Shown here piece after piece: positions 48,411 through 58,407 of a DNA stretch of 64,000 nt (position 1 is the first letter of the stretch; each line of letters begins with the position of its first letter). The notes under the pieces are model-generated. The model was not told where the DNA came from, searched no databases, and saw nothing but the letters and a program-made list of their open reading frames with translations. Location of the stretch: assembly GCA_030765055.1 (NCBI GenBank), contig JAUKNK010000147.1, positions 4,422,001-4,486,000 on the forward strand. Direction: 5' to 3'. Both the position numbers and the translations under genes were made by a program. This stretch comes from Mantis religiosa. Lineage: Eukaryota; Arthropoda; Insecta; Mantodea; Mantidae.

Positions 48411-49580
48411 GCGACGATAGTCTGAATGTTTCCCACTTCAGCATGAAGATGGCAGCACTCGTAAATAAAAGATAGTGAATTTCCTTGTACATCTCTTGAC
48501 CGTTACTTACCAAAATTTCAGCCATTTTGGACACTCAGTTGCTATGTAAAAGTCGTCTGAGTGAGTTGATGTGAGTGTTTTTATGAAAATGGACAAAATC
48601 GAGGATCGAGCTGTCAACATTTGTTTTGAAAGGCAGTACGCATACGCAAATCAAGGATGAGTTGGATTCTGTGTATGGGGACTCTGCAGCATCATTTATG
48701 ACAGTGAAATTTTGGGCAGCTGAATTTAAACGTAGCCGTAAGAGCTTGGGAGACGATGAAAGTTCGGGACGTCCAAAAACTGCAACTACCGACGAAAACA
48801 CCGCCAAAGTTCAACAAATGGTGCTAGACGTCCGCCTAATTAAAGTGATAGAGATAGCAGAGGCTATGAACATGTCAAAAGAACGTGCTTGTCAAGTATT
48901 AAATCAACATTTAGGCATGAGAAAGCTGTCCGCACGTTGGGTGCCGCGTTTGCTCATGTTATACGAGAAACGTGTTGGAGTGAACATTTCAAACGCTCTG
49001 TTGTTGCAGTTTAGGCGCAATAAATCCGAGTTTTGGCGCCCATTAATTATTGTAGTTGAAACTTGGATACACCACTGTACCTCCGCAACAAAAATACAGT
49101 CCAAGCAGTGGACTTCAAAGGAGAAACCGGCTCCAAAAGAAGAAGAACTGTTTTTTCGGCTGGGAAAGTGATTGCGACTGTTTTTGGGGATTGTCATGGA
49201 GTTATTTTATTCGATTATATTCAAAAAGGAAAAACCATTTCAGCAGCATACTACGCATCATTACTTGACAAACTGAAGGCAGAAGTTGCGGAAAAACCGC
49301 CATTTTGCAGAAAAAGTAATCCTGTTTCACCAAGACAACGCATCGTCTCATACCTCAGCGCTTGCAATGGCGAAAATCCATGAATTACGGTTTGAACTGC
49401 ATGACTCACCAGATCTAGCTCCAAGTGATTTCCTTTTGTTCCCTCATCTGAAAATTGGGCTCGGAGGACAGAGATTTGCGCTGCGAGGAGTGTGTACAGT
49501 TACAACGAGACTATGTTGAACAAAAAATTCTGAAGAAAATGTCTCAAATCTTTATTAGGTCGGAACATTTTCAGACCACC
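48411..49580 (+). mobile_element. Mariner element, nearly full length but inactive
   Basis: The right end TTTTCAGACCACC with TA (49581-49582) has a decayed inverted partner near 48411-48435 (AGTCTGAATGTTTCCC). The transposase frame starts at ATG 48583, is frameshifted near 48625, and continues with the helix-turn-helix region (THTQIKDELDSVYGDSAASF, FWAAEFKRSRKSLGDDESSG). The first catalytic block reads VVETWIHH, where Asp of DETW is replaced by Val. The second and third blocks are LFHQDNASSHTS and SPDLAPSDFLLFPHLK. A deletion near 49480 removes most of the C-terminus, which is the very part amplified at 1-3506. Confidence 0.88.
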
Positions 49581-49584
49581 TATA

Positions 49585-50465
49585 TATAAAACTGGACTGG
49601 CCTATGGGGCATCCCCAGAGGAAGTTCACAAAGTGAAGACTTACCCCTCTCTAACGACCAGGGAGTTACTGAGCTGTCCTCGAAGGGCGCCCGGTACCTC
49701 CGTAGGACTTTCCATAGGGCAACACCTAGAGACTAACAAGCCCCTCCCAGCTCGTCCGAAAACACAAGACGGGATGGAAGTGGACACGCCAGTTACGCGC
49801 GCCAATCCCAAAGGGGAAGGCCTCGGGGGCGGGGAGGCCACCTGGTGATCTAGCACACCTTCTACTAGCTATGCTGGCTAGTACGCGGGAATATATGGCT
49901 TCCCTCAACCCCGTTCGAAAACGCACCCGATCTCCCACGGGTATCGGGAACACACTGCCCCTTCGAGGCCAACCCAATCCGAACAACTCCCATATAGGGA
50001 GGGGCTCGAATGTTCGGCCCAAGGTTCCTCTGGTAAGGATAAAACGATAGGAGACAGAGCGAGGCCGAGCCAGTCACGACAGTATAGCGGACAGTTAAAG
50101 CTCCCCGGCAGGCCAGCATAACAGGTCCCACCGGTCGTAGTCCTGAAATGGCCCACCAAATCGTACCGGAGACCGGAAGAGCAAGTATTTACCAGGAGCA
50201 TATCATCCTGCCATTCACCGCCGAGACACCCGCCACTCTTCTTCTCTGAAAGAGACCACCAGATGAGAGATGATAGGAAATGATAATGGAGATGAAACGG
50301 AGGAACAGGAAATTCAGGGATGTAATTACCAACCCAGCATTCATCTGGCGACGTCGGAAAACCACGAAAAAGCCCATGAGTCAGGTAGGCTGGACACGGG
50401 AATCGAACACGGACCTCCCGAATGTGGGCCACAGACTGAACCGCTGGAGCCATACCGTTCGGTCA
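49585..50465 (-). mobile_element. Long tRNA-headed SINE-like composite
   Basis: On the minus strand the head at 50395-50460 has A box (TGGCTCCAGCGG) and B box (GTGTTCGATTCCC). Next come CTCATCTGGTGGTCTCTTTC and a body homologous to 6975-7070. The GC-rich remainder to ~49585 lacks the 91-bp tandem array seen there. Open frames of up to 182 codons cross it but follow no protein family. Confidence 0.6.
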
Positions 50466-50492
50466 GACACTGGGAATGGACAGTAGTAGGTA

Positions 50493-51287
50493 CAAGGGCT
50501 GTTCAATAGGGAAAGAACACATTTTTTTTGACAACGTACTTTTATTCATCCTTATAATTTTGATGGTCATTCTCAAAATAGTTTCCCCTGAATGCGATGC
50601 ACTTGTCCCAGGATTTCTCTCTGTCTTCAAAGACATGCTGGAAACCATTTTTGAGAGATCTTCAAAATGGCCTCCGCAGCCTTCACCACTGCTTCTGATG
50701 ATGGATAATGCCTCCCACGAAGGCGTTTCTTCAAGTTAGGGAATAGAAAAATGTCACATAGGGCTAAATCCGGACTATAGACAGGGTGAGGGATGCACTT
50801 CACTTTGATTTTTGCAAGATATTCAGCAACAACATTGGCAATATGCGGCCACTCATTATCGTTTTGCAGCATCCAGCCTCCTTCACGGAAATGTGGTCTT
50901 TTGCGCCTGATATGGACTTGCAATGTTTTTCAGGACGTACCTGCAATACTGTCCAAATACTGATGTGTGTGCAGGTACAACAGGCCGATAATCCAGGATC
51001 AAAATGAAGTGGCCAAGTTTCATCAGTAATGATTACGTTTGAAGGAAACTCCGGATCTTCCTCTAACATCAACTTTAACTGCATGGTATCTCCATTGCAG
51101 CGGTAGGCGACACTGAACATGTCTGAACTTGTCTGGTTCTCACTAGCGGGAACCAGGAGTACCAACAATGAAACTACTACGGCGTGTTTGTTTTACATTA
51201 AGCTAACAGAATATAATATGATTGAATTTTAGTGCAAAGAATTATGACCGTAAAAAAATATGACCATTCATTGTTGAACAGCCCTTG
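50493..51287 (-). mobile_element. Mariner-like deletion derivative (family B, copy 3)
   Basis: TA-flanked with ends CAAGGGCTGTTCAATAGGG and TTGTTGAACAGCCCTTG. The minus strand codes for ITDETWPLHFDP, LQNDNEWPHIANVVAEYLAK and SPDLALCDIFLFPNLKKRLR. Compared with its sisters it has lost a further ~110 bp after the first catalytic block. The shared N-terminal deletion is present. Confidence 0.87.
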
Positions 51288-51289
51288 TA

Positions 51290-52300
51290 TACAGGAATTG
51301 CTTAGTTTTATACAGTCTGCAGTATGTACGTATTTTAGCACTATAACTGTAGTAAGGCTTAAAGATATTAAGATGTCATCCTTGGAGAGTGTTGAAATAC
51401 TTTTGACCAGATCTATGGAATTCTTGATGCTTAGACTTTCAGACTTATGTAATGAGTTGTATTTATTGACGATTATACTTTGAGTAACGTTACTTACCGT
51501 TGTTATTTCTTTCTTTGGAAGTGCCTTGACTGTAATCTTTAATCTGTTGAGTTCTGTTTTGATTATGGATTATATTTTCACTTTGCATTTATCAATATGT
51601 TGTATAATTTTTCTAAACATTAGTCTGAGGTTATAATTTATTAAATTAATAATTTTGATAGATGCATGTAAGCCTTCTCTGTATAGTAATTATACAGTAG
51701 TAAGAGAGTTAAGGCTGTTTGTAATCTAATCTTAAAAATATGTTGCAAATGTTTCCTAGCTTTTAAACAGTGCAGTATCTATTTCATTTTTCCAAAAATC
51801 CTTAGGATGTTATTCATCCATTCTCTTTTTACATCTTTCTTTAATTTGGCATACGTATCTAGACAAATGAGTTGAATATCCACCAATCTACTCATTTCTT
51901 GACTCCTTTGTGAACTAATCCACTTACAGTTTCAAGAGATATTGCTGTGGCCAGGGATACAAATTAATTTTACAATTGTAATACTTTCATTAATTTTATT
52001 GTTCATAAAAGGTATATAAAATAAATGTCCAAATGCAATAAGTTCAGTTGACTATGTAGAGAGACCTTGATTTAACTGAATTTTAATACCATCTTCATTA
52101 TTATAAATTTAAACTCGTGCTTCAACACATCTTTGGGAACCTTTACTCCATCAGTATAGATATGAGTCCAAAGATTTGATGAATTTTCTCCACTAATTCA
52201 GAAAACTGATAATATCTTCCTGTTAGCTTACAGTTACTAAGTTGATATTCTACAGCTTGTCCATGCACACCTCTACTAATAAGTATTTGTTAGTAGATTC
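51290..52300. other. Interval without recognised features
   Basis: AT-rich. The open frame at 51232-51483 has no recognisable motif. Confidence 0.4.
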
Positions 52301-52304
52301 CCTT

Positions 52305-52572
52305 TGATTTTTAAAACATGGTATAGGTATAGATAGAGCCAACATGAAACATTTAATGCCATGGCCGGGATTTGAACCATGGATCTTCTGGTTTCCATCC
52401 AGTCGCTCTAACCCACTGAGCTACCATGGCCAACGTGCCGTCGTGACATTAAATTTTCCATTTGACTCATATATTTCCCCGATAGACCTCTAGGGGCTCT
52501 CGCATCCGAGATACACCGTCGGTGGCGACTTACTATCCTAAGTACTTGACTCCCAGGCTTCATCATATAACT
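52305..52572 (-). mobile_element. tRNA-cassette element, copy 4
   Basis: The minus strand holds an almost complete tRNA-like cloverleaf at about 52360-52432 (GCCATGG / CCATGGC acceptor arms, B box GGTTCAAATCCC at 52367-52378, A box in TAGCTCAGTGGGTTAGAGCG). The right end CATCATATAACT matches the family's terminal repeat. The left end is truncated. Confidence 0.8.
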
Positions 52573-52583
52573 CTTATTATTTT

Positions 52584-52753
52584 AGTTAATTGATGTAAAT
52601 TAATCATTTCTTCATACTAGTTGTATACAGGCTAAGGTTTTTGATAGAGCAAACATAAAAAATTCAATGCCATGGCCAGGATTTGAACTACGGAACTCCT
52701 GGTTTCCTATATACGGCTAGTATGAAGAAATTATTAATTTCCATCAATTAACT
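52584..52753. repeat. Fold-back of two tRNA-cassette element ends
   Basis: AGTTAATTGATGTAAATTAA... (52584-52632) is followed ~75 bp later by its near-exact inverted copy ending ...TTTCCATCAATTAACT (52706-52753). The loop holds the B-box part of the element, so one element is fused to the inverted end of another. The ~48-bp arms could form a hairpin. Confidence 0.75.
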
Positions 52754-52759
52754 GAAATG

Positions 52760-53612
52760 GTATAATATGTTGATATTTTTACTATTGTTCCTGATAAACA
52801 CATTAACAATGCTTTAAAATTACTAAATTTTGAAGATAAAGCTACAAAATTCACATTAGAAACTGAAATTAATGGATTTCTTCCTCTTCTAGATTTGAAG
52901 ATAATAAGAAATAATATCAAATTACACTTCGATATTTATAGGAAGTCTACTCATATCGATAATTACATAAAAAATGAGAGTTTTAACCCTTTTTCACATA
53001 AAGTTGCTGTTGTTAATAGTTTGATTTATAGATTAATAAATATACCCCTGAATAAAGAGAAATTTAATCAAGAATATAAACATATTACTAATACTCCTTT
53101 AATTAATGGTTTTAATAAAGACTTTATACGAAAGAAGATTGAAAAATTTAAATATACAAAAACTGTTAATGATATTTCTACCCTTAAAAACGAAAGAAGA
53201 TTATAATTTAAAAAAAATTACTTACCATCCTTGGTGTAATAAACATTATCAAAAAATGTTTAAAGAAGTTGGTATAGCTTTGGTTCCTAAAAATAAATAA
53301 AGTATTAAAAATTTAGTACATTTCGCTAAAAAGATAAAATTCTTAATAATAAATATTCTGGTATTTATCTATTTAATTGTTTAGATTGTGATCAAGTTTA
53401 TATTGGAAATACGACACGTAATTTGGAAACCAAAACGAAATAACATTTTCGTAACATTAAGTATAAAGAAACTGATAAATCGGCCGTAGCAGATCATTTT
53501 TTGTAATTTAATTATGAAACAAATCCTGAAGTTAAATTATTAAAACAATTAAATGGTCCGATAGAGTTAATGCTTTGGGAAAAGATATTTATTTTAAAAA
53601 ATAAACATCGCA
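52760..53612 (+). mobile_element. PLE copy (25-kb family), left part
   Basis: It begins inside the RT active-site box (YVD.FTIVPDKH), then KFTLETEINGFLPLLDLKII and HFDIYRKSTHIDNYI. A frameshift at ~53203 leads into ITYHPWCNKHYQKMFKEVG. The GIY-YIG domain follows (LFNCLDCDQVYIGNTTRNLE, ~53360-53430; then KSAVADHFL). It stops at ~53612 where tRNA-cassette elements intervene, and its last ~80 bp resume at 54290. Confidence 0.8.
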
Positions 53613-53868
53613 TAGTGAAAGATAGAGTCAACATGAAAAATTCAATGTTATGGCCGGGATTTGAACCAAGGGTCTCCTGATTTCCATCCAGTCGCTCAAA
53701 CCCATTGAGCTAAAATGGCCAACTTGCCGTCAAGACATTAAATTCTCCAATTGACGCATATATTTCCCCGGTAGACCAACAGGGGCTTTCGCATCCGAGA
53801 TACATCCATTGTGGCGAATTACTCTTGTAAGTACAGGAGTCCCAGGCTTCATCATTTAACTCTTATTA
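53612..53868 (-). mobile_element. tRNA-cassette element, copy 5
   Basis: Minus-strand B box GGTTCAAATCCC (~53655) and A box (~53705). The right end CATCATTTAACT is complete. A spacer CTTATTATTTT then separates it from the next unit, as at 52573. Confidence 0.78.
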
Positions 53869-53994
53869 TTTTAGTTAATCGATGAAAGTTAGTCATTTCT
53901 TCACACTAGCCTTATATCGGCTAAGGTTTTTGATAGATAGAGTCAACATGAAAAATTCAATGCCATGGCCATTATATGAACTAAAAATAATAAG

Positions 53995-54297
53995 AGTTAA
54001 ATGATGAAGCCTGGGACTCAAGTACTTACGATAGTAAGTCGCCACAAACGGTGTCTCTTGAATGCGAGAGCCCCTAGTGGTCTACCGGAAAAATATATGA
54101 GTCAAATGGAGAATTTAACGTCAGGACGGCACGTTGACCATGGTAATTCAATGGGTTAGAGCTACGGGACGGAAACCAGGAGATCCGTGGTTCAAATCTC
54201 GGCCACGGCATTGAATTTTCATGTTCACTCTATTTATCTGAAACCTTAGCCTATATACGGCTAGTATGAATAAATGATTAATTTCTATCATTTAACT
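53995..54297 (+). mobile_element. tRNA-cassette element, copy 6, with 11-bp terminal inverted repeats
   Basis: It starts AGTTAAATGAT (53995-54005) and ends ATCATTTAACT (54287-54297), perfect inverted repeats. Inside is a plus-strand tRNA-like region with B box GGTTCAAATCTC (54189-54200) and A box near 54148. The family segments CCCCTAGTGGTCTACCGG and CCTATATACGGCTAGTATG flank it. It is 303 bp and inverted relative to copy 5. Confidence 0.75.
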
Positions 54298-54400
54298 AAA
54301 AATAATCACATAATGAATTTCGAATCACCAGCAGTTGATTCTGTTTTAAAGTTTGTTTCGTTTTCAGATTTTGGTAATACTGAAAATGCATAATAACATG
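54290..54400 (+). mobile_element. PLE C-terminal tail, continuation after the inserted elements
   Basis: IMNFESPAVDSVLKFVSFSD matches the PLE tail seen at 4370-4430 (minus) and 26660-26720. It directly continues the sequence broken at 53612. CATAGTGA (left) and CATAATGA (right) may be the diverged target duplication. Confidence 0.65.
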
Positions 54401-54571
54401 GTAATCGGAAACCTTGACGACAGAGTTTATTGATTGGCTGACGATGCAAGCAATTTGTGTGTGAAATCGATCTCAATTAGAAAGAAAAATTAACTTCATT
54501 TTCTTGAGATAAGTGAAGATTTATACAAATATGTATATTAGTGTAATAAGTACTTGTTTCTACTTTTTCAG

Positions 54572-54798
54572 AAGAGCCAATTTGGTACAAGTAGAAGAGC
54601 CCATGGTGCAAACTATCCCCCAGAAGCCTCTTGTACGCACCTTCACACAAAATAGTCTTCCTCAATCATCTTCCGCTCTTCAAGGATGGAATAAGGTGGC
54701 CTCTAAGGAGAAGAAACATGATATCCTCATCCAGGACAATAAATATAAGCCACGAGGAGAAAATTCTGGAACACCAGATGAAACTAATTTAGTGACAG
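54572..54798 (+). CDS. Candidate internal exon of an unrecognised host gene
   Basis: An excellent 3' splice site (TTTCTACTTTTTCAG, ending 54571) and an excellent 5' splice site (GTGACAG then GTGAGT, 54799 on) enclose 227 bp. The exon is open in one frame throughout: RANLVQVEEPMVQTIPQKPL, TQNSLPQSSSALQGWNKVAS, NKYKPRGENSGTPDETNLVT. The peptide is polar, rich in Gln, Ser, Pro and Lys and looks disordered. It matches no transposon family I know. The exon would start and end in phases that need partner exons outside the visible sequence. Confidence 0.45.
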
Positions 54799-54834
54799 GT
54801 GAGTTCCCCAATGCCTTCACAAAGCTATGCTAAT

Positions 54835-55290
54835 GTTGCTGCAAAGACACTAGTGCTAGCACTTACACTAGTAAGACTTGCTTTTATAGCCACATAAATG
54901 GGTGAAGCTGAGCGAATAAATGTACGTTCATTTCCATTTTACACAATTTACAACATTTCACAATATTTCTATTGTCTACCTTACCCTAAGTACAAATTAT
55001 ATTCTAGCCGCTCATTATTCCCTTGGCCTCCTGGTGCCCTCACTCCCTGGGCTTTGGCTCACCTTGGAGTGCTCCCCTTCTGCTTCATCATTGTACCCTT
55101 CCTTTTATCCTAACTGTGTTCTCTTCTGCTCCTCCTTTCTTCTCCTACCCCATTTCTCTTTCATCTTTAAAAACTCTCCCATGTTCCTATACATTTTTCC
55201 CCTTTTCCTGTCAGCATTTTCATAGCTACTATTTTTTTATCCTCCTATACCATAATTCTCCACTTCACAAATTCCCTTTAGTCTATCGTA
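54835..55290. other. Possible intron, otherwise unrecognised
   Basis: C/T-rich sequence after the candidate donor site. No further exon was recognised before the mariner at 55291. Confidence 0.3.
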
Positions 55291-55452
55291 TGAGAGTCGG
55301 CTGATAAGTCCCAGAACTTACTATAAAAAGCATTAAATTTTTTGTCTTTATTTCTCAACATAATCTCCAGAAAGGCTAACACATTTGTCATGTCAGAGCT
55401 CTAATTTAATTAAAGCATCTCTGTTGTGCGATTTATCATGGTCCTCCAAATA

Positions 55453-56365
55453 TGACGGCTGTTCAATAAAGAATGATCATAATTATTTTATGGTCATAAT
55501 TTTTCGCACTAAATTCAGTCTTATTATATTCTGTTAGCTTAATGTGAAACAAACACGCCGTAGTAATTTCATTGGTGGTACTTCTGGTTCCCGCCTGTGA
55601 GAACCAGGCAAGTTCAGACATGTTCATTATCGCCTACCGCTGCAGTGGAGGTAACATGCAGTTAAAGTTGATGTTAGAGGAAGATCCGGAGTTTCTTTCA
55701 AACGTAATCACTGCTGATGAAACTTGGCTACATCACTTTGATACTAAGAGCAAACAGCAAAGCTCAGTGTGGAAATCTCCTTCATCACCAACCCCTAAAA
55801 AAGAAAATGTGGTTGCTTCTGCTGGGAAAGTTATAGTCATTTTATTCTTTGATATTCATGAAATGGTTTATCAACACGTTGTACCTGCACACACATCAGT
55901 AACTGGACAATACTACAGGAGTGTCTTGAAAACATTGTAAGTCCATATCAGGCACAAAAGATTACATTTCCATGAAGCAGGCTGGATGCTGCACCATGAA
56001 AATGCGCGGCCACATATTGCCAATGTTGTTGTATATCTTGCAAAAATCAACGTGAAGTGCATACCTCACCCTCCCTATAGTCCGGGATTAGCCTCATGTG
56101 ACTTTTTTCTATTCCCTAACTTGAAGAAACGCCTTCGTGGGAGGCATTATCCATCATCAGAAGCAGTGGTAAAGGCTGCGGAGGCGATTTTGAAGGATCT
56201 CTCAAGAAATGGTTTCCAGCATATCTCTGAAGACTGGCAGAAATGCTGGGACAAGTACATCGCATTCAGGGGAGACTATTTTGAGAAGGACTATCAAAAT
56301 TATGAGGTTGATTAAAGGTACGTTGTCAAAAAAAACTGTAATCATTCTTTATTGAACATCACGCG
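55453..56365 (+). mobile_element. Mariner-like deletion derivative (family B, copy 4), nested
   Basis: Ends CGGCTGTTCAATAAAG and TTTATTGAACATCACGCG with TA at both sides. The plus strand codes for ITADETWLHHFDTKSKQQSS (first Asp kept), LHHENARPHIANVVVYLAKI (second Asp replaced by Glu) and SPGLASCDFFLFPNLKKRLR, then the C-terminus EDWQKCWDKYIAFRGDYFEK. It sits inside the C-terminal codons of the outer mariner, so it inserted later. Confidence 0.88.
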
Positions 56366-56634
56366 TAGCTGTTTACCACCACATCATTGACCTCCTCGTT
56401 GTTGTGAAGTCTTCGTCCTACAAGACATCTTTTGAGGTTCTGGATCAGGCGATAGTTACTGGGTGCTAGATCTGGCGAATAGAGTGGGTGTTCAAGCAAT
56501 TCGAACTTTACTTTGCTTATTTTTCCCATTGCAATGACTGAACGATGGGCTGCAGTATTCTCGTGAACAATCAAGGTTCTTTTTTCTCTGCCAAATGGGG
56601 TCTTTCTCTGGAGTTGAGACTTCCACTAGACGTC

Positions 56635-57206
56635 CAGAGCGAGACTCATCACTGGTACTCGCACGTTCCATTTTAAACTCTACAACCAATCTTTTAATTA
56701 TTGTATATGAAGGGACAGAGCGAGGCTCATCACTAGTACTCGTACGTCCCATTTTAAACTCTACAACCAACCTTTTAATTATTATATATGAAGGGACAGA
56801 GAGAGACTCATCACTAGTACTCGTACGGCCCATTTTAAACTCTGCAACCAACCTTTTAATTATTGTTTATGAAGGGAAAGAGCGAGGCTCATCACTAGTA
56901 CTTGCACGTTCCATTTTAAACTCTACAACCAACCGTTTAATTATTGTATATGAAGGGACAGAGCGAGGCTCATCACTAGTACTCTCACATTCCATTTTAA
57001 ACTCTACAACCAACCTTTTAACTATTGTATATGAAGGGACAGAGCGAGGCTCATCACTAGTACTCGTACGTTCCATTCTAAACTGTACAACCAACCTTTT
57101 AATTATTGTATATGAAGGGGAAGAGCGAAGCTCATCATTTGTACTCACACGTCCCATTTAAAACTCTACAATCAACCTTTTAATCATTGTAAATGAAGGG
57201 ACAGAG
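56635..57206 (-). repeat. 81-bp tandem array of a mariner helix-turn-helix segment, seven units
   Basis: TCATCACTAGTACT-type blocks recur at 56646, 56727, 56808, 56889, 56970, 57051 and 57132, always 81 bp apart. Each unit codes on the minus strand for 27 residues, RSVPSYTIIKRLVVEFKMER then TSTSDEP, the second helix-turn-helix and linker of the transposase. CAGAG at 56635 and at 57202 (CTCTG on the coding strand) bounds the array exactly, 567 bp or 7 x 81 apart. The frame stays open through the repeats except for a TAA in the most 5' unit. Confidence 0.93.
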
Positions 57207-57505
57207 TCTTTCAATGTACTGTACATTTCCTCCTTGGTTTGTTTAGGCGTTAAATCTTTCAAATGGAAGTATTTAATCACTGTTTGTTTTTCCAAGCCCT
57301 CCATTTTCATGAACTTCTACACTTGTTTTGTTTAAAATGCTGTCATTCAAAATCTAAACAAGCTGCTGACCTGTAACTATGGATACAAGCATGTCTAGAG
57401 TTAAACTATATGATGACCTCTGTCAAACTGCCTCTCTATGTGAGGAGCGAGACTTATCAGCCGACATTTGTATAATGCTCCATGCTCTTTTCTCCATCAA
57501 ATAGC

Positions 57506-57790
57506 TCACACTGCTCTTTTATCTTCACCCTTAGTCCCTTCAGAAACTGTTCCTGTCCTCATCCATGCCAGCCCTTCTCTTTCTCCCTTATTGCAATAAT
57601 CCATGTATTCTTCTCTTCCCCACTTTCTTTTTATTAGTCTATAGAATCTCAATGATTGTTTACTTTCTAAGCTCTCCCATAACTCTTGTCTTCTTATGTC
57701 TATCCTATTTCTGACCATCTTCCAAAATCCTTCTCCACATCCACCTTTCTTAACAGAGAAAACTAACTCGGCCTTCAATCACCTAGAGGT
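57506..57790 (-). pseudogene. LINE polyprotein, C-terminal fragment
   Basis: The minus strand codes for RRQELWESLESKQSLRFYRL, KRKWGREEYMDYCNKGEREG and LAWMRTG. This pattern is typical of the region before the C-terminal CCHC finger in insect non-LTR retrotransposons. RT and endonuclease are absent. Confidence 0.55.
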
Positions 57791-58400
57791 ACATAGTACG
57801 TCGCAGTCTTTTGTAAGTTTCAGAGGCTGTATTATTTAAATAAAACAGAATTTTACTGCACCTTACTGCTTCTTTCACATCACCTCCATTTTGTGGTATG
57901 AAAGTGCAAGCAGAGTCTATAAAATAGAACATTACTACCAACTTACCAACACAACAGTCTTGCTGCATATGGATATTATACATAAAACCTCATTCTTTTC
58001 AGATATTCATGGTAAAAACAGAAAACTTATCAAGAAAAGTACAGGAAAAAATCAATTTCAGTTTTTATTGATTTGCACTAATATCTACTTATCCTGCCCC
58101 AATTTCTTTTATTGTTTTATACAGATTTAAAGAACTTCTGTCCTCAAAGCGTGTACCAATTTTATGCTTATCATTTGTACTTTCCAAAATCTACTGTCAG
58201 TGCTTTTCTCTTGTCATTTATCGCTTGTTCTAGTCTTCTCTCATACACTGTATGTACTGTAATAGTCTATGTATTTGTACTGTACTACCTAGTCTAGCCA
58301 TAAATATTGTTTCAACTTGAAAAGTGAAAAATGCAAATACCATGCAATATAATTTAATTGACTTTTAGTATCTTCTACCCACAGGCATTCGTTACACATA
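57791..58400. other. Interval without recognised features
   Basis: AT-rich with nothing recognised. Confidence 0.4.
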
Positions 58401-58407
58401 ACACATA

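Larger units (their letters stand above)
55291..57470 (-). mobile_element. Mariner host element with a nested mariner and an 81-bp array
   Basis: TA-flanked ends share TCGGCTGATAAGTC (55297 and inverted at ~57451-57464). The minus strand reads from ATG ~57305: MEGLEKQTVIKYFHLKDLTP, then the helix-turn-helix segment amplified seven times, then STPE. It jumps by deletion to LIVHENTAAHRSVIAMGKIS and SPDLAPSNYRLIQNLKRCLV. The DETW block is lost and the last Asp reads Asn. The C-terminus is split by the family B mariner at 55453-56365 and resumes at ~55450-55350. Confidence 0.88.

Noticed and set aside
49726..50453. Several minus-strand frames of 98-182 codons in GC-rich sequence
   Set aside because: They lie across a SINE-like composite, overlap in several frames and show no protein family.
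52360..52432. Possible functional tRNA gene (acceptor arms GCCATGG/CCATGGC, good B box)
   Set aside because: The same tRNA-like segment recurs in at least seven copies within one conserved larger repeat, and the T arm has a mismatch. It is the promoter part of a mobile element.
56595..57161. 188-codon plus-strand open frame with 27-residue repeats (SSLVLVRPILNSTTNLLIIV type)
   Set aside because: It is the antisense shadow of the 81-bp array, open only because the unit length is a multiple of 3. The minus strand carries the recognisable transposase helix-turn-helix.
57506..57790. Host gene with a basic, Trp/Arg-rich protein
   Set aside because: The pattern KRKWGREEY..C..GEREGLAW is that of insect LINE polyprotein C-termini, so it was called a LINE fragment.
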